Source of the DNA: Guadua angustifolia
Lineage: Eukaryota; Streptophyta; Magnoliopsida; Poales; Poaceae
Direction of reading: 5' to 3'
DNA length: 64,000 nucleotides
Assembly: GCA_036346375.1 (NCBI GenBank)
Contig: CM070505.1
Coordinates: 54,310,626-54,374,625, forward strand
The notes below the pieces were generated by a model. That model had not been told where the DNA came from, did no database searches, and worked only from the letters and a program-made list of their open reading frames with translations. Positions 42,628-53,935 of this stretch are shown here, one piece after another (positions within the stretch are counted from its first letter, which is position 1; each line of letters begins with the position of its first letter). The translations under genes were made by a program, and so were the position numbers.

Positions 42628-45600
42628 TGTAATGCCCGATTTTTCTCTAGTCCTAAGTGAGGCTTGTCGCTAACATCTTCCACAATGTCGTTGCATCCTC
42701 ATTTAATTATGATCATACAAGTGTTAGGACATTCATCTTGCATAAAAGAGGAGTTCCAAAATCCTAACGATCACTTTCTAAAACTGCACACATGTTATTT
42801 CACCTTACTCAATGACATGTGGGCCATTTGAATAAGAGAGAGGAGTGAAGGCTGCACATACCTACCCTACTAGTTGCTATATTACTCACCCCTACCTATG
42901 TACATGACAAGTCAATGACACATGGGACCTACCTTTGCATAGAAAATTGTGGACTGCACATCCCTTCCATGCCTTTTCTCACTTCAACCACCCATACCCA
43001 CTCCTTTACTTACCCTATGACATGTGGGACCTAGCCCCACATGTAAGGCATGAATGGCAGCCATATATAAGCTTCTCCACCTTGGTTTCTTCTCCCCCTA
43101 CTGCTCATTTGCTCCACTCCAACCCAGAAAAACAGCAAGCAACTCCTCTCCAAACCCCTTGCCATTCTTCCCCTCAAATCTTCACAAGATGAAGGTTTGA
43201 GCTTGTGCATGCTATACCATCTTGAAGCCAAGATCAAGAGCTTCAAATCCATCCAAGTGGATTCTTGAAGCACTACGTTTTGGGTGAGTGGCAATCGATT
43301 TTTCATTCCTCCATGTTCTGAAATTATGGCCATTGTGACTCATTTCTATCTTTTCCATGGAATCCATCCTCACACTTTGAATCGGGTTGCGCATGTCATA
43401 TGGAAGCTTGAGGAGGAGGTCTAGTAGTTGCTGCAAGCAAAAGCAAGCAAGGGCATTGTGGTGTACACGAGCTCGAAGGAGACGAACATGAAAAACCGTT
43501 GTAGACATTCTTCGTTGTTTCTCTCACGAAACCAATCTTCACCAAGTGCAAGAGCAACATTGTAGTGGTAAGATTCTACCCTAGACCATCCTTTGAAACC
43601 CTAGTCCATCCCCTTGAAACCCTAGCTCATTACTTGGAAGTGTAGAGGAGAATAGACAAACCACCATTTTGAAGCAGAACGCCATTTCGGACGGTCCGAG
43701 ATTTTACTCGACATTCGAACACCTTCGGATACTCAATGAAGTTCGGATAGTCCTAATAGGAATTAGCTTGAGGGCTGCATTGGCTAACCGAGAAGGTCTG
43801 CTCGGATATTCCGAGGTACCACTCGGATACTTCGAACCTTCCTTCGGATACTCCGAAACATTTTTCGGATAGTCCGAATAGAATTTCACTTCTTACCGAG
43901 AGGGCTCACTCGGACAGTCCGAGGTTTCACAAGGATACTCCGAACATGATTCGATAAAAACATTAAGACTTGAACTTTTGACGCGAAAACTCAATTAGTA
44001 CTTGCATATTATGATTAGTATTACACATCATGAGCATGTCATGCATCTTTTACTCATGTGCACTATTTGAATCCTTGTTTGGTGTTTGTTGAATTGGATT
44101 TTCTCATTAGGTGTTGACGTTTCGGAGGGCACACCCGAGTACGACTACGCTTTTGAGACCAAGATCGAGCAGCAAGGCACTATCTTACTCCTTGACCATG
44201 ATTGCTCCTACTATTTGCAACTTACATCTTTGGAATTATTTTATCAATTGCATGCTTACTTTCAATTACAATTATGATTGGGTAGAATTCTTAGCTATTA
44301 CCATGTTGTGTGTTATACCCTTAGCATGTTCACTCCATGTTCCATTGTCGCCCTAAGTGGTTGGTTTATTATTATATATAGGTTAGTTCAATTGCTTAGC
44401 CATGCTTAGATTATCGTTAGAAACCGCGATAGATGGATTTAGTCCATCGACGCAATGATCAAGATTTATTATTACGATGAAGATGTTTTTAATTGATGTT
44501 TAATGAGTAGAGATATTGGTTAAGGACCCTAAGGATTAAATCTGGTGACGTCTCTTTGAGTAACTATAAATGCGAACCACACGCCGCTTATGGGACCGGC
44601 AGAACCAAGTACTTATGTATGACTAGGTTATGTAAACCATGTGCACGCGAATTCCTTGGGCTTAGTGGAGCATCAAGGAATGATCACGAATTCCCGGGCT
44701 TAGTGGAGTGTTGTGGAATGTCCTCGAGTCCCTCGAACTTTGTTGAGTTGGGGATGTCCAACAACGGTGTACTCCTTGATCCACACACACCGAGCAATCG
44801 CACGCGGATCGAGGGTCACGATCATCCGGATGGTTTAGATACACTACCATGCATACCGAAAATGGTTTGTCACGTTTCACCTCTACCGACACATCTAAGG
44901 AAATGTGTTAATAGCTTGGCTTACGAGTGTGGCGTGTCGTGGGTAAAGTCGTACCTCTGCAGAGTTTAAACTATTCAATAGCGCGTCCATGGTTAAGGAC
45001 GATCTTCGATTTGTCACCACCGGGCTAGTATTAAGGACTTGGTAAGAATGGGATGTGGGAGTGGGAAAATAGACACAAGTATTGGAGTACTTGTGTGTGT
45101 GTAATTGAACATGAGCGATGGAACTCATGGTTCTGGAGAATGCTTGAAGGCATGATATGAATTAATTGAACATGAGCGATGGAACTCATGGTTGGAGAAT
45201 GCTTGAAGGCATGATATGAATGTGATTATGATGATGTTATATTATGTACTAGACTTTGCAAATGTTTACTAAATGCAAATCTTGCAATCTATACTTGCTT
45301 ATGATTTATCTCAAATATTGCCTTATGCTGAAATTACCATTATGCCTTCCTTGATGTAGCAACCACATGTAGCTAGAGATCAGCATGAAATGTATATTAT
45401 TGTGCGAGTACACTCTTTGTACTCAATCGGATTGTCCACTTGCTGCGGTGAGGATGAGGCATTACCGGGGACTTTACCGCAGATTTCGATGATGCTAACG
45501 TTTAGTCGCCGTTTTGCCCAGCTTGGTTGCCCGAGGGTTTGGGGGCATGCCATGCTGGCCCTTTTGTTGTTTATCTTATGATTTCGCTGCTACTTGATGT

Positions 45601-45715
45601 AATAACTCTAAATATGTCGTTATGGACAGCAGTCCTACTTTTGGAATGTAATAGCGTTTATGCTTCCGATAATTGTGTATGGGTTGTGATGTCAATCGTT
45701 GATGAGAATGCTGGA
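42628..45715 (+). repeat. Gypsy-B LTR3, truncated
   Basis: Follows the polypurine tract of copy 2. Starts TGTAATGCCCG and matches LTR1 up to the equivalent of about 27297. The last roughly 125 bp of the LTR are missing where the stretched sequence starts. Confidence 0.85.
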
Positions 45716-47215
45716 GGTTTTTTATGGGCTATTTGGTTTTGGAAAGGAAGGGTTCTGCTTTAAGAAGGGGCGGGCCGCCATCCACCGGTCCCCAAATTTG
45801 GGATCCCCGGGGTTAAATTAACCAAACGAGGCCTAATCCCAAAATTGCCCGCCTAAAAAATTTTCCACCCCCCACAAGGCTAAGTTGAAATGGGGAAATT
45901 GAAAAGAAGGCAAACGTTTTTAGAGGGCCAAAACCCACCCATCCCCACTTTTCAAGCCAAAGCCCGACACCCCAAGGCCCCAAGTTTCTGGGGCCCCAAC
46001 CAAATTTCCCCTTATCCGGAGGGGATTTCCCCGCTTTTCCCAAAATGTTTCCCAATGCCCACTTAAAAAGGGGTTTTTTCCAATCCAACGATTTTCAAAG
46101 GTTAAAATTTTATTTGAAATAAAAAGGGGTAAAGAAACCCCCCTTTCCCCCCCCAAAATGGGCCCTGGGCCCCTTATTTGGGAAAAGAACCCCTGTTTTC
46201 TTAAACCCAAGGGCAGGGAGATGGCATCCCCTTTAAAAGCCCCCCCTTTCCCCCACGAAGCCCAAACGCGCAACCCCCCCTTTATTTTAAAACTTCCGGA
46301 AGCTTTTCCAATAAAAAAAAACCCCTTCCAAGGGCTTTGGGGGAGGGGGGGAAGGGTCCCCCCCGGACCCCCTTTTTGAATGGGCCCCACCGGGTTGGGG
46401 GCCCATTTCCAAGCCCAAAGCCAAGGGCCGGGTTTCCAACCGGGCCCACCAAAAGGGTTTCTTTTTTAAAAACCAAATTTAAATAAAGAGGAAAAAGTTA
46501 AAAGGCCACCCTTTTTTTCCCCCGGGAAAACGGGGGATTTAAAACCCCAAATTTCCCCCACAAAAGAAAAAAAGGGTTAAATTTTGCAAAAGGGGGAACC
46601 CACCCTTAAAATCCAAAACAAAAAAACCTTTTCATAACCAAATTTGGATTTAAGAATCACCCCGAAATTGGGGAGTTTCACAACCCCTTTTTTAAAAATA
46701 AATTTTTTAAAAATTTGCTATGATTATCAATTGCACAAACCCTTAATTTAAAAGGTGGTTTTGTTGAAATGATTTTAAATTGGGTTTTTTGGGGGTTCCC
46801 AAAGCTTTTGAGAAAGGGAGGGAAAGAAGGCATTCAAAATTTCCAAACCAGATTTGCCCTCATTTAACACAAATTATTTACAAGGGCAAAATGTTTTCCA
46901 ATTTAATTTTTTTTTTTCCGGGGTTTCCCCTTGGGAAAGTTAAAAATTTTTGGCCCCAAATTTTGTTTTAAAATTTTTAATTTTTTTTTTAAAAAAATTT
47001 TTTCCCAAAGGTATTGTTTTTATTCCCATGGGTTTAATTTTTAAAAGAAAAAATTTTTTGGAAAGAATTTTAAGGGTTTCCCCTTTTGGAATTATTTTTA
47101 AAGAGAGGTTTAATATTATGTTTGGGTTTTAAAATTTTAAAGGGTTTTGGAAAGAAAGTTTCCAAATTAGGAATTTTCCCAAAGAAAGGGTTTTTTTCCC
47201 AAATTTTTGGGGCAC
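45716..47215. other. Homopolymer-stretched, probably unreliable sequence
   Basis: Nearly every base sits in a run of two to seven. The first part still shadows the gypsy-B gag start (GCCGCCATCCACCGG at about 45776; compare 28867 and 38034), so it appears to be misread gypsy-B internal sequence. The later part is AT-rich and unidentifiable. Open frames here (for example 46390-45920, minus) are artefacts. Confidence 0.7.
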
Positions 47216-49597
47216 ATCAAGCCAATTCCGCATAGACGCGTGTACGCGGAAATCGAGGCGACGCAGCCGTCACTATGGTTGGTGTCACCAAATAATTGCC
47301 ATCGCTAGATTTAAATTTGTCGGTCATGATTGAGTCACGTGTCGGCACCGCGGTAGGGATCAAAAGTGTCGGTGCAAATTTGGCCGATAATCGTATAGCA
47401 CGAATCTCGACGCATAACCGGGATAATTGAGTTGTTATTTGGTTCAAATATCGCTGTTGGATTTTAGTCTAAGGGATGAGAATGCGCCACGCGTCGACTT
47501 CACAGTAATATGAATCGAACAATCATTTAGATTTCGCCGTTCATTTTAATCCGACGGTTGAGAATAATTTAACTTCTCGGTCGATGCTGACGTCATAAAT
47601 AGTAATGATGACGTCATAATTAATTTTAATATATATTTTCCGGTAGAAAGTCAACTTGGTGATGACGTTATAAACAACTGTGCTGACATCAAAATTTTCG
47701 GGATTTTCAGTATAAAAATAAATAAATCAATTTGGTTTATTCTTTTTAATTTATTTTAAAAATTTCAAAAGCTTATAACTTTTATGTTTTAACTCCGATT
47801 TGGGTGATTCCAATTTCTAAAAATTTGTAAAATCAAGATCTATTTATTTGTGAATTTTTTAGAATTTTTAGAGTTGATTTAGCTCTCTGGAAAATATATT
47901 TATTGCGTGTATGATTGGTTTTAATTAGACGTTGATTTGTCGGGAGATTGCGAGGGGGAATTTTCAGTTCAAGATTTGACTTCGGAACAGGATCAGCAAC
48001 TTTTCGAAGGCAAGTTATGCTTTGACCATGTTGCTCCTAAATTTTGAAATGTATTTTGTTTCAAACTATGCATGCTAATTCAACTAAAATGAATTTAAAT
48101 ATTTTGGTTGACTTAGATAATCAACCCAATTGTTATTGCCACCTTGTCACTAGTATTTGTATGCCATGACTTCCTTTGATGCCTAAGTTGGGTAATGCTA
48201 GTTGGTTGATAATATTGTGCCAACACGGGAGGCTAGACCGTGAATAGTTGCTTAGTCATGCTTATTACGTGAATGATATTCTTAAATACAAATGTAACCT
48301 TGACTAAAGATTATTGAATAATTTCTGAATAAAGTGGAATACTGTTGGTAGTGGTGTTGGATTGTAGAGACCTGTGTGGTTCTACATGAAAGACGATTAC
48401 GGGCATGTGTTGCACCGTTGAATAACCTGGGGTGGAAATGATTTAGACTGGGGCAAGTGGATCGAGGCTTCGTGCCAGGTGGGCCTGTGTGGCAATTGTG
48501 GGGTGGGTTGAGTGTTGCGAGGGCTGTGTGCCAAAATTTGAGAGAAAGAAGTCTTGCCTTGGTCAGTTAAGGACTTCACCTTGCAAGCCTTTGACCTGAG
48601 TCTCTCGTACAACCACATGTCTGAATGGGAAGACCTAGTTTAGTAGGATTCTGATGTCTTACCTTTGATACCTCGGGTTTGGCGATTACAGGGGGGGCTC
48701 ATGCGGGGAGCGTGTGCATGCTTGACTTGGTACTCGATCAACGGTGTTTGTCTGTCCTATACTTCGGCTCTGAGTGAGGGAAGTGATAGTGAAGACAACA
48801 CGGAGAGGTTCTTAGGCTAAGGTAGAAGTTTCTGAAAAGCTTTGTTACGGTTAATCGCCTTTGTGGTGTGCAACTGTATCTTGTGGGTAAAGTGTACAAA
48901 CCTCTGCAGAGTGTTAAAACTGTTCGAATAGCCGAGTCCACGGTAATGGACAATGCTCGGGGATTACAGTCAAGGGGTAGTGTTTGAAAAATAAAATGGA
49001 ATGGGGGCTGTGTGCCAAAGAAATGTGATCAGGAACTGTGTGTCCAAAACAATGTGGAAAACAGATTGAGAAATATAATGATTGTATAGTTTTGATGCTT
49101 TTAATCTAAACAGTTAATAATTTAAAATGTGCTTGCAAAAGTAAAATAACTGGTAGAGCCATTCCTTTGTAACATGCCAAGCATATAGTATATAGATGTG
49201 CATTTTGTGCATAACTTGTTGAGTACGGTGTGTACTCACCCTTGCGGACAAACCTACCAGAAGAAGAAACTACGCCAGCCTACGAAGAGGAGTATGTCGA
49301 GGAGCCGGAAAACTAGGGACAGGCCTTCATCGAAGCGACTGTGGAGAAGATGGACATCACGACTATTATATTCCGCTGCTGAACTTTTGTTATTTGATTA
49401 TTGTAAGCCCTGCGTGGCATAATTATTGTAAGGATGACCATAAGGTCGTACACTCGTTTATATAAATGTTTGAAGTACTTTATTTAATATTCCGCTGTGT
49501 ATGATGTGATATTATACCCTATTGGTCTGTGTGCGCTAGCGTGATCCTGGACTAGTGCAGGATACACAGAGTGTCGGAATTGCAAATTCGGGGCACG
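47216..49597 (+). repeat. LTR of a third Tekay-like gypsy family (LTR-C), 5' part obscured
   Basis: Related to the solo LTR at 60337-63441 along its length: AACTCCGATTTGGGTGATTC at about 47791, a mini-frame at 47932-48047, the CTCTGCAGAG palindrome at 48902, the GAGTAC/GTACTC stem-loop at about 49219-49235, and an end ...ATTCGGGGCACGACA. The 5' start is lost in the stretched segment. Sequence after 49597 is CACTA coding, so 49597 is a true right edge. No internal region, so solo or truncated. Confidence 0.7.
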
Positions 49598-50192
49598 ACA
49601 AAGGGTATGAGATAAATGGGTACACATTTTACATGATAGCCCAGGATAGCAACAGCACCAACCAAAATAGTGGCGTCCGTATAGTGGCGTCCGTATAGAT
49701 GCCTTGGACAAAAATGGAAAGATGGACACCTACTATGGTTTCATAGAAGAGATCTGGGAGCTCAAGTACGAGCCTTTAAAAGTCCCTCTGTTTTGGTGCC
49801 AATGGGTCAAACTGATAGCCATGGAGATCGACAAGTACGGTATGACAATTGTGGACCTCAAGCAAGTGGCCTATAGGGACGAACCGTTCGTACTCGCTAA
49901 TGATGTGACACAAGTATTCTATGTGATGAACATGGATAGCAAACCGAAAAAGTAGAAGGAGAAGACTAGCAGTAGCGATCAGCCAAGGCGCCACGTGGTT
50001 CTTCTAGGTAAAAGAAGGATTGTCGGTGTTGAGGGCGTCACGGACGAAGAAGAGTATAATCAGTTCGACGAGCTGCCTCCTTTCACGGTGGACGTAGACA
50101 TTAGTGTCCTGAATGATACAAAGGAATCTCCCTACGTACATCACGATCATAATGAAGGATCACTTGTAAAAGCAAAGTATGTTAGCAAATAA
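49598..50192 (+). pseudogene. CACTA transposase TNP2, C-terminal DUF4216 part
   Basis: Open frames match the end of plant TNP2 transposases: KGYEINGYTFYMIAQD, then TYYGFIEEIWELKY, VPLFWCQWVKL, DKYGMTIVDL and DEPFVLANDVTQVFYV, followed by an acidic tail ending in TAA at 50190. A 14-bp tandem duplication (49669-49696) shifts the frame, and TAG at 49953 interrupts it. The transposase core (Transposase_21, DUF4218) is not in the window. It lies on the same strand as the N-terminal fragment at 16081 and could be the other end of the same gene. Confidence 0.85.
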
Positions 50193-50553
50193 GGATTATT
50201 TTGCTTTCTTTTGGTGTAATAGACTACTAACATACTAGTGTCTCATTGCTCTAGTGGTTCCCCTGTTGCTCCGTATTTTCTGTTCAAATTGTACTAATAT
50301 TTGACTAACAATATTGTTCAAAGTCCCTCTGTACTAATATTAGATTGCTGGATCGTAGAAACTATAAAAGGTGAATTTATATAACAAGGTGACAATTTGC
50401 AATGGAATTATAAGAGTGCAAAAATTACTTTATTTCTTACAATTTTCTATAATTTTAATTTATATTAGATGGTTGGAAAATAATACTATAAAGACTATCT
50501 GAATTTTAATTTATATTAGATTCTTTGGAAAATAATTTTAATTTATATTAGAT
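50193..50553 (+). other. CACTA TNP2 3' flank
   Basis: AT-rich, with three short repeats of TTTTAATTTATATTAGAT between 50453 and 50553. No gene. Confidence 0.5.
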
Positions 50554-50866
50554 TGCTAAATGAATCTAAAGTGGTAAAAGCATTTTTAAAAATTATTTAA
50601 TGAAACAATAGTTAAACAAGAAATAAAAAAAGAAATCTTAAAAAAGGCTAAATGAATCTAAAGTGGTAAAAGCATTTTTACAAATTATTTAATGAAACAA
50701 TCGTTAAACAGTACATAAAAAAGAAATATTAAAAAAAACAAAAGAAAGGCTAAATGAATCTAAAGTGGTAAAAGCATTTTTACAAATTATTTAATGAAAC
50801 AATCGTTAAACAGCAAATAAAAAAAGAAATAAAAAAAGAAGTCGTTAAACAGTAAATAAAAAAAAG
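50554..50866 (+). repeat. Three direct repeats of a roughly 95-bp AT-rich unit
   Basis: Copies start at 50554, 50647 and 50759 with GCTAAATGAATCTAAAGTGG and run through a TTAATGAAACAAT core. They differ mainly in the A-rich tail. Located between TNP2 and the tRNA-like segment. Confidence 0.9.
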
Positions 50867-50871
50867 AAGGG

Positions 50872-50957
50872 CTAGGGGGCGCGAGCGGGGCTCGAACTCG
50901 AGACCTCACGGCCAGGCGAGCCCGCACTCAAGCGCCCCGCACTAGCCAAGGGGAGGA
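50872..50957 (-). ncRNA. tRNA-like sequence in CACTA DNA (degenerate)
   Basis: On the minus strand there is an A-box-like TTGGCTAGTGCGG and, about 45 nt later, a B-box-like GAGTTCGAGCCCC, in the order and spacing of a tRNA gene. The body is GC-rich while its surroundings are very AT-rich. I cannot draw a complete acceptor stem, so this is a relic or mimic rather than a tRNA gene. Confidence 0.4.
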
Positions 50958-51014
50958 AGATTTCTTATCAACCAGTAAGGGCAGCAAATTATTTTGAGTT
51001 TTAGCAACTCTTCA

Positions 51015-51095
51015 CATCAGTACCGGTTGGTGTCTTCAACCGAGACTGATGTGAGTCGTTAGTTCCAGTTGAATACACGAACCGGGACTGATAGT
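51015..51095. repeat. CACTA subterminal-type inverted repeats (middle)
   Basis: CATCAGTACCGGTTGGTGTC with an imperfect complement, then a second worn pair (TTCCAGTTGAA / GAACCGGGACTG). Same motif as at 14751 and 57803. This may mark the junction of two CACTA elements or an internal promoter array. Confidence 0.75.
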
Positions 51096-53069
51096 GCCTA
51101 GGGCTCCCGCGTGCCAAGGCTGAGCCATCAGTACTGCCCTCCCGCCACCTCCTCTTCCCCAATTTTTACTACTCGCGCCATTGTTCCCCAATCTCCCCCT
51201 CCCAGCTCATTTGCAAAGACCTCCAACGACCTCCTCGCCTCCAACGACCCCACCGCCGCCATCCTCCTCGCCTCCGACGACCCCACTGCCGCCGTCCTAG
51301 CCTCCATGCGCGAGCCACTGTCGTCCTCGCCTCCGACGCCTCGCCTCAGACGACCCCACCGTGCGCCGCTGTCATCTCCAGCCATCCTCACCGCCGACGA
51401 CCTTGCTGCCGTCCTCCTCACGTCCGACGGTACAATGTATGTTCACCTTGTGGATTGATTCGGTTTTGCCATCCTCACTGGGATATGGAAATGAATGCCA
51501 CACGAGGGTTAACTAATCCTAAACTAGGTTACAGGAAATCTCACATAGCGATTGTATTAGCCTATGAATCAAGTACTAGTTTCCTAGAATGTGCTGTTCC
51601 ATTTCTAGGTTTAACGTGCCTAGCTATACTGCCTTAACATTTACCATTCATCTATTGAGATTCTTATTGTTTAGTTGATATATAAATGCTGTAAAGTGTT
51701 AAGAAATGCCAAATTCTAGAGCCATATCTGAAAGGCATGGAGGTCAGAAGATTGGAGGTGTTTGAGATAATTCATAACAATACATTGTATGTAAAGATTT
51801 TCAGCTCTCTCTGATGTGTTGGGAATGTGTTATAGATGCAATGATATCAGGTATGGGTTAGGAACTTAGGATGCTGGTATGACATTTTGGATGACTAGTG
51901 GCAGGGAGATGAGCTCTGCCCTTGCATATATGTCCATCTACCTACTTCTGTGTCATCACTTGTATTTTTTTTTACACACGGTTCCATTACAAATTATCTC
52001 CTGCTTGATCCATATTGGCTCATCTTAACAAATTGAGTAGCTGAAAGAGCCTTTTTGTGCTTTTATCACTATGTAGCAAGTGCTTTATTCTTTGCACTGT
52101 TCATTATTCTATGATTTGGGCCTTGAACTGATAGAACTACATGCTAGAAAGGGTTGTTTAATTTACTGCTTGATAACTGATCAGTAGTTGTTTTTGTTGG
52201 CTAGTCGGCTTGCTTCTATTAGTGTTGTTGCCACTGTTGTGTTCTGTAGAATAGATAAACTTTATTATTCAAAGATTAGTAGTTCAATCAATAATCTTGT
52301 TTATCTATTGGCCTGGACATAATAAGTGAATTCAGTGATTGTTTATCTCCTGTCTGTATGTGTACTTAGTTTCCGAATTGTTCCAGAATCTATACATATT
52401 GGGTGTTGATTCAATTGCTAGTCTTTTGTTCACTGATATTATCTAGTCTGTGGTAGAGGCAATCACTAAGTTGGCATCCATTGTTTGCTTGGACAAAAGT
52501 GCATTCAGCCGCTAGCTTTGACATACCTGTTACTGCTTGGTTGATAAAACTGCTTTTCATATGTTGGCATTAATCTGATTCTAAGCATCTTAACAGTAAA
52601 ATTGCTAAACAAGTCTTTATTGCATCTTATAGAATGGAGTCTATAAGATGCAATAAATCTGTTGGTTGTTTCGAACAAGAACAGTGGGGTGCAGGTTGTT
52701 TTGGATAGCAAAAATATTTTCAGTGTTAATTCACTAGGTGCCAAATGTGGTTAACTCTTTCCAATTGATGTGGTAGCAAATCAAATAATAACCGGTCATT
52801 TCCATATAGCAACAAAAAAGAACTTTTTTCTCACATTGCTTGTCGAATTGTTGTGTTTGCATGATTATGGTGACTATTTTGCTTCTCTTACCATGTAGAA
52901 TTTTAGCACCTGCACTTGTATGTTGTTCTGTTCTGATATACCTACACACAATGACCATTAGTGAAGAAATGAGTTCAACAGTCGATAATAACAAGTATAT
53001 GTCTGAACTGCAGTGTCATTAGCAGGGGCAGGCGCCCAAGGAGGCAAGTAGCTAATAACTTGAGAAAAA
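51096..53069 (+). other. CACTA noncoding region (UTR/intron-like)
   Basis: The first 330 bp are C-rich, with the triplet bias of a CACTA 5' UTR (CTCCCGCCACCTCC...). The rest is T-rich and intron-like. A perfect 16-bp inverted repeat sits at 52617-52656. No convincing exon: the open frame 51111-51458 is low-complexity Ser/Pro/Ala. Confidence 0.4.
52617..52656. repeat. Perfect 16-bp inverted repeat
   Basis: TTATTGCATCTTATAG and CTATAAGATGCAATAA, separated by 8 bases. Confidence 0.9.
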
Positions 53070-53526
53070 TTATTATTGCTTATTTGCTCAATAAAAAATA
53101 ATGAATCATTTTTATTCCACACTAATATGATTTTCAAAAAATAAAATAAGGTTATAAATCCACAACTAGAATGTTAGTAGTCTATTACATCAAAAAAAGC
53201 CAGCGATCATTCCAAACCAAACCACGTCACCTCATGGCTATGCCTCTCGGTGTACCTATCGCGACATCGTGGCAGCCATGCTTCTTAAAGTCCTGCTAGC
53301 TTGGTCAGCCCCGAGGCGAAGGACCTTCTCCAGAGAGGCACCTAATGTGCGATGGTCTGAGCCATGAGGTGACGGCGTTGGTTGATATGGAATGATCGAC
53401 GTTCTTTTTGGTGTAAGCGACTACTAACATTCTAGTTGTGGATTTATAACCTTATTTTATTTTTTGAAAACATATTAGTGTGGAATAAAATGATTCATTA
53501 TTTTTATTGAGCAAATAAGTAATAAC
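53070..53526. repeat. Foldback element with arms of about 165 bp
   Basis: The left arm 53070-53238 is the reverse complement of the right arm 53361-53526, with few mismatches. Inner ends are CACCTCATGGC and GCCATGAGGTG. The 122-nt loop is GC-richer. No coding capacity. Could be a foldback/MITE insertion, or a hairpin source of small RNA from the CACTA transcript. Confidence 0.88.
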
Positions 53527-53555
53527 ATTCTAAAGAATATATGTATCATGTCAAA

Positions 53556-53718
53556 TGTATATGTATCATGTGAATTATTCTAATTTCTGGTGAATTTTGA
53601 AATTTCTATGTATATGTGAAGTTTGAAATGTATATGTATCATGCCAAATGTATATGTATCATGTGAATTTTTCTAATTTCTGGTGAATTTTGAAATTTCT
53701 ATGTATATGTGAAGTTTC
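53556..53718 (+). repeat. Two tandem copies of a roughly 90-bp unit
   Basis: Copies start at about 53556 and 53646, both with GTATATGTATCATGTGAATT and TTCTAATTTCTGGTGAATTT. They lie in the region upstream of the second CACTA gene. Confidence 0.8.
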
Positions 53719-53935
53719 TATGTATATGTGAGATTTGTATGTATATGTATAAGTATACTTGTCGATAGTATTTGGCCGACTTACATTAGGAACATCTTCG
53801 GCGTCGCCGCCCATCCTCTCTACCGTCTCTTCCCCACTGTCTTCCACGCCATTTTAGAGTAGTACCATCAGCTTTACATGAAACATGATCTATTTTCGTT
53901 AATTTTCAGTGCTTCTTCTAGCCTTAGAAACGACG

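Larger units (their letters stand above)
24187..45715 (+). mobile_element. Gypsy-B: Tekay/Del-type Ty3/gypsy in LTR-internal-LTR-internal-LTR array
   Basis: Three LTRs (24187, 33388, 42628) alternate with two internal regions. Each internal region has an iMet primer site, an extra ORF, gag-pro-RT-RH-IN with a C-terminal chromodomain-like module, and a polypurine tract. The chromodomain, the tract (CTTTTAAGGGGGGGAGG) and the LTR start TGTAACAGCCCG point to the Tekay/Del chromoviruses. The left insertion point is inside the CACTA TNP2 frame (preceding bases TCAAA). The right end is not intact: LTR3 runs into low-quality sequence at 45716. The array could be real (unequal LTR recombination) or an assembly product. 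Confidence 0.85.

Noticed and set aside
45920..46390. 156-aa minus-strand open frame rich in Gly, Pro, Phe and Lys
   Set aside because: It lies wholly in homopolymer-stretched sequence; its composition follows from runs of C, G, A and T, not from a gene.
51111..51458. 115-aa Ser/Pro/Ala-rich open frame
   Set aside because: Low-complexity triplet-like C-rich sequence typical of a CACTA 5' UTR; no domain, and equally open on the other strand.
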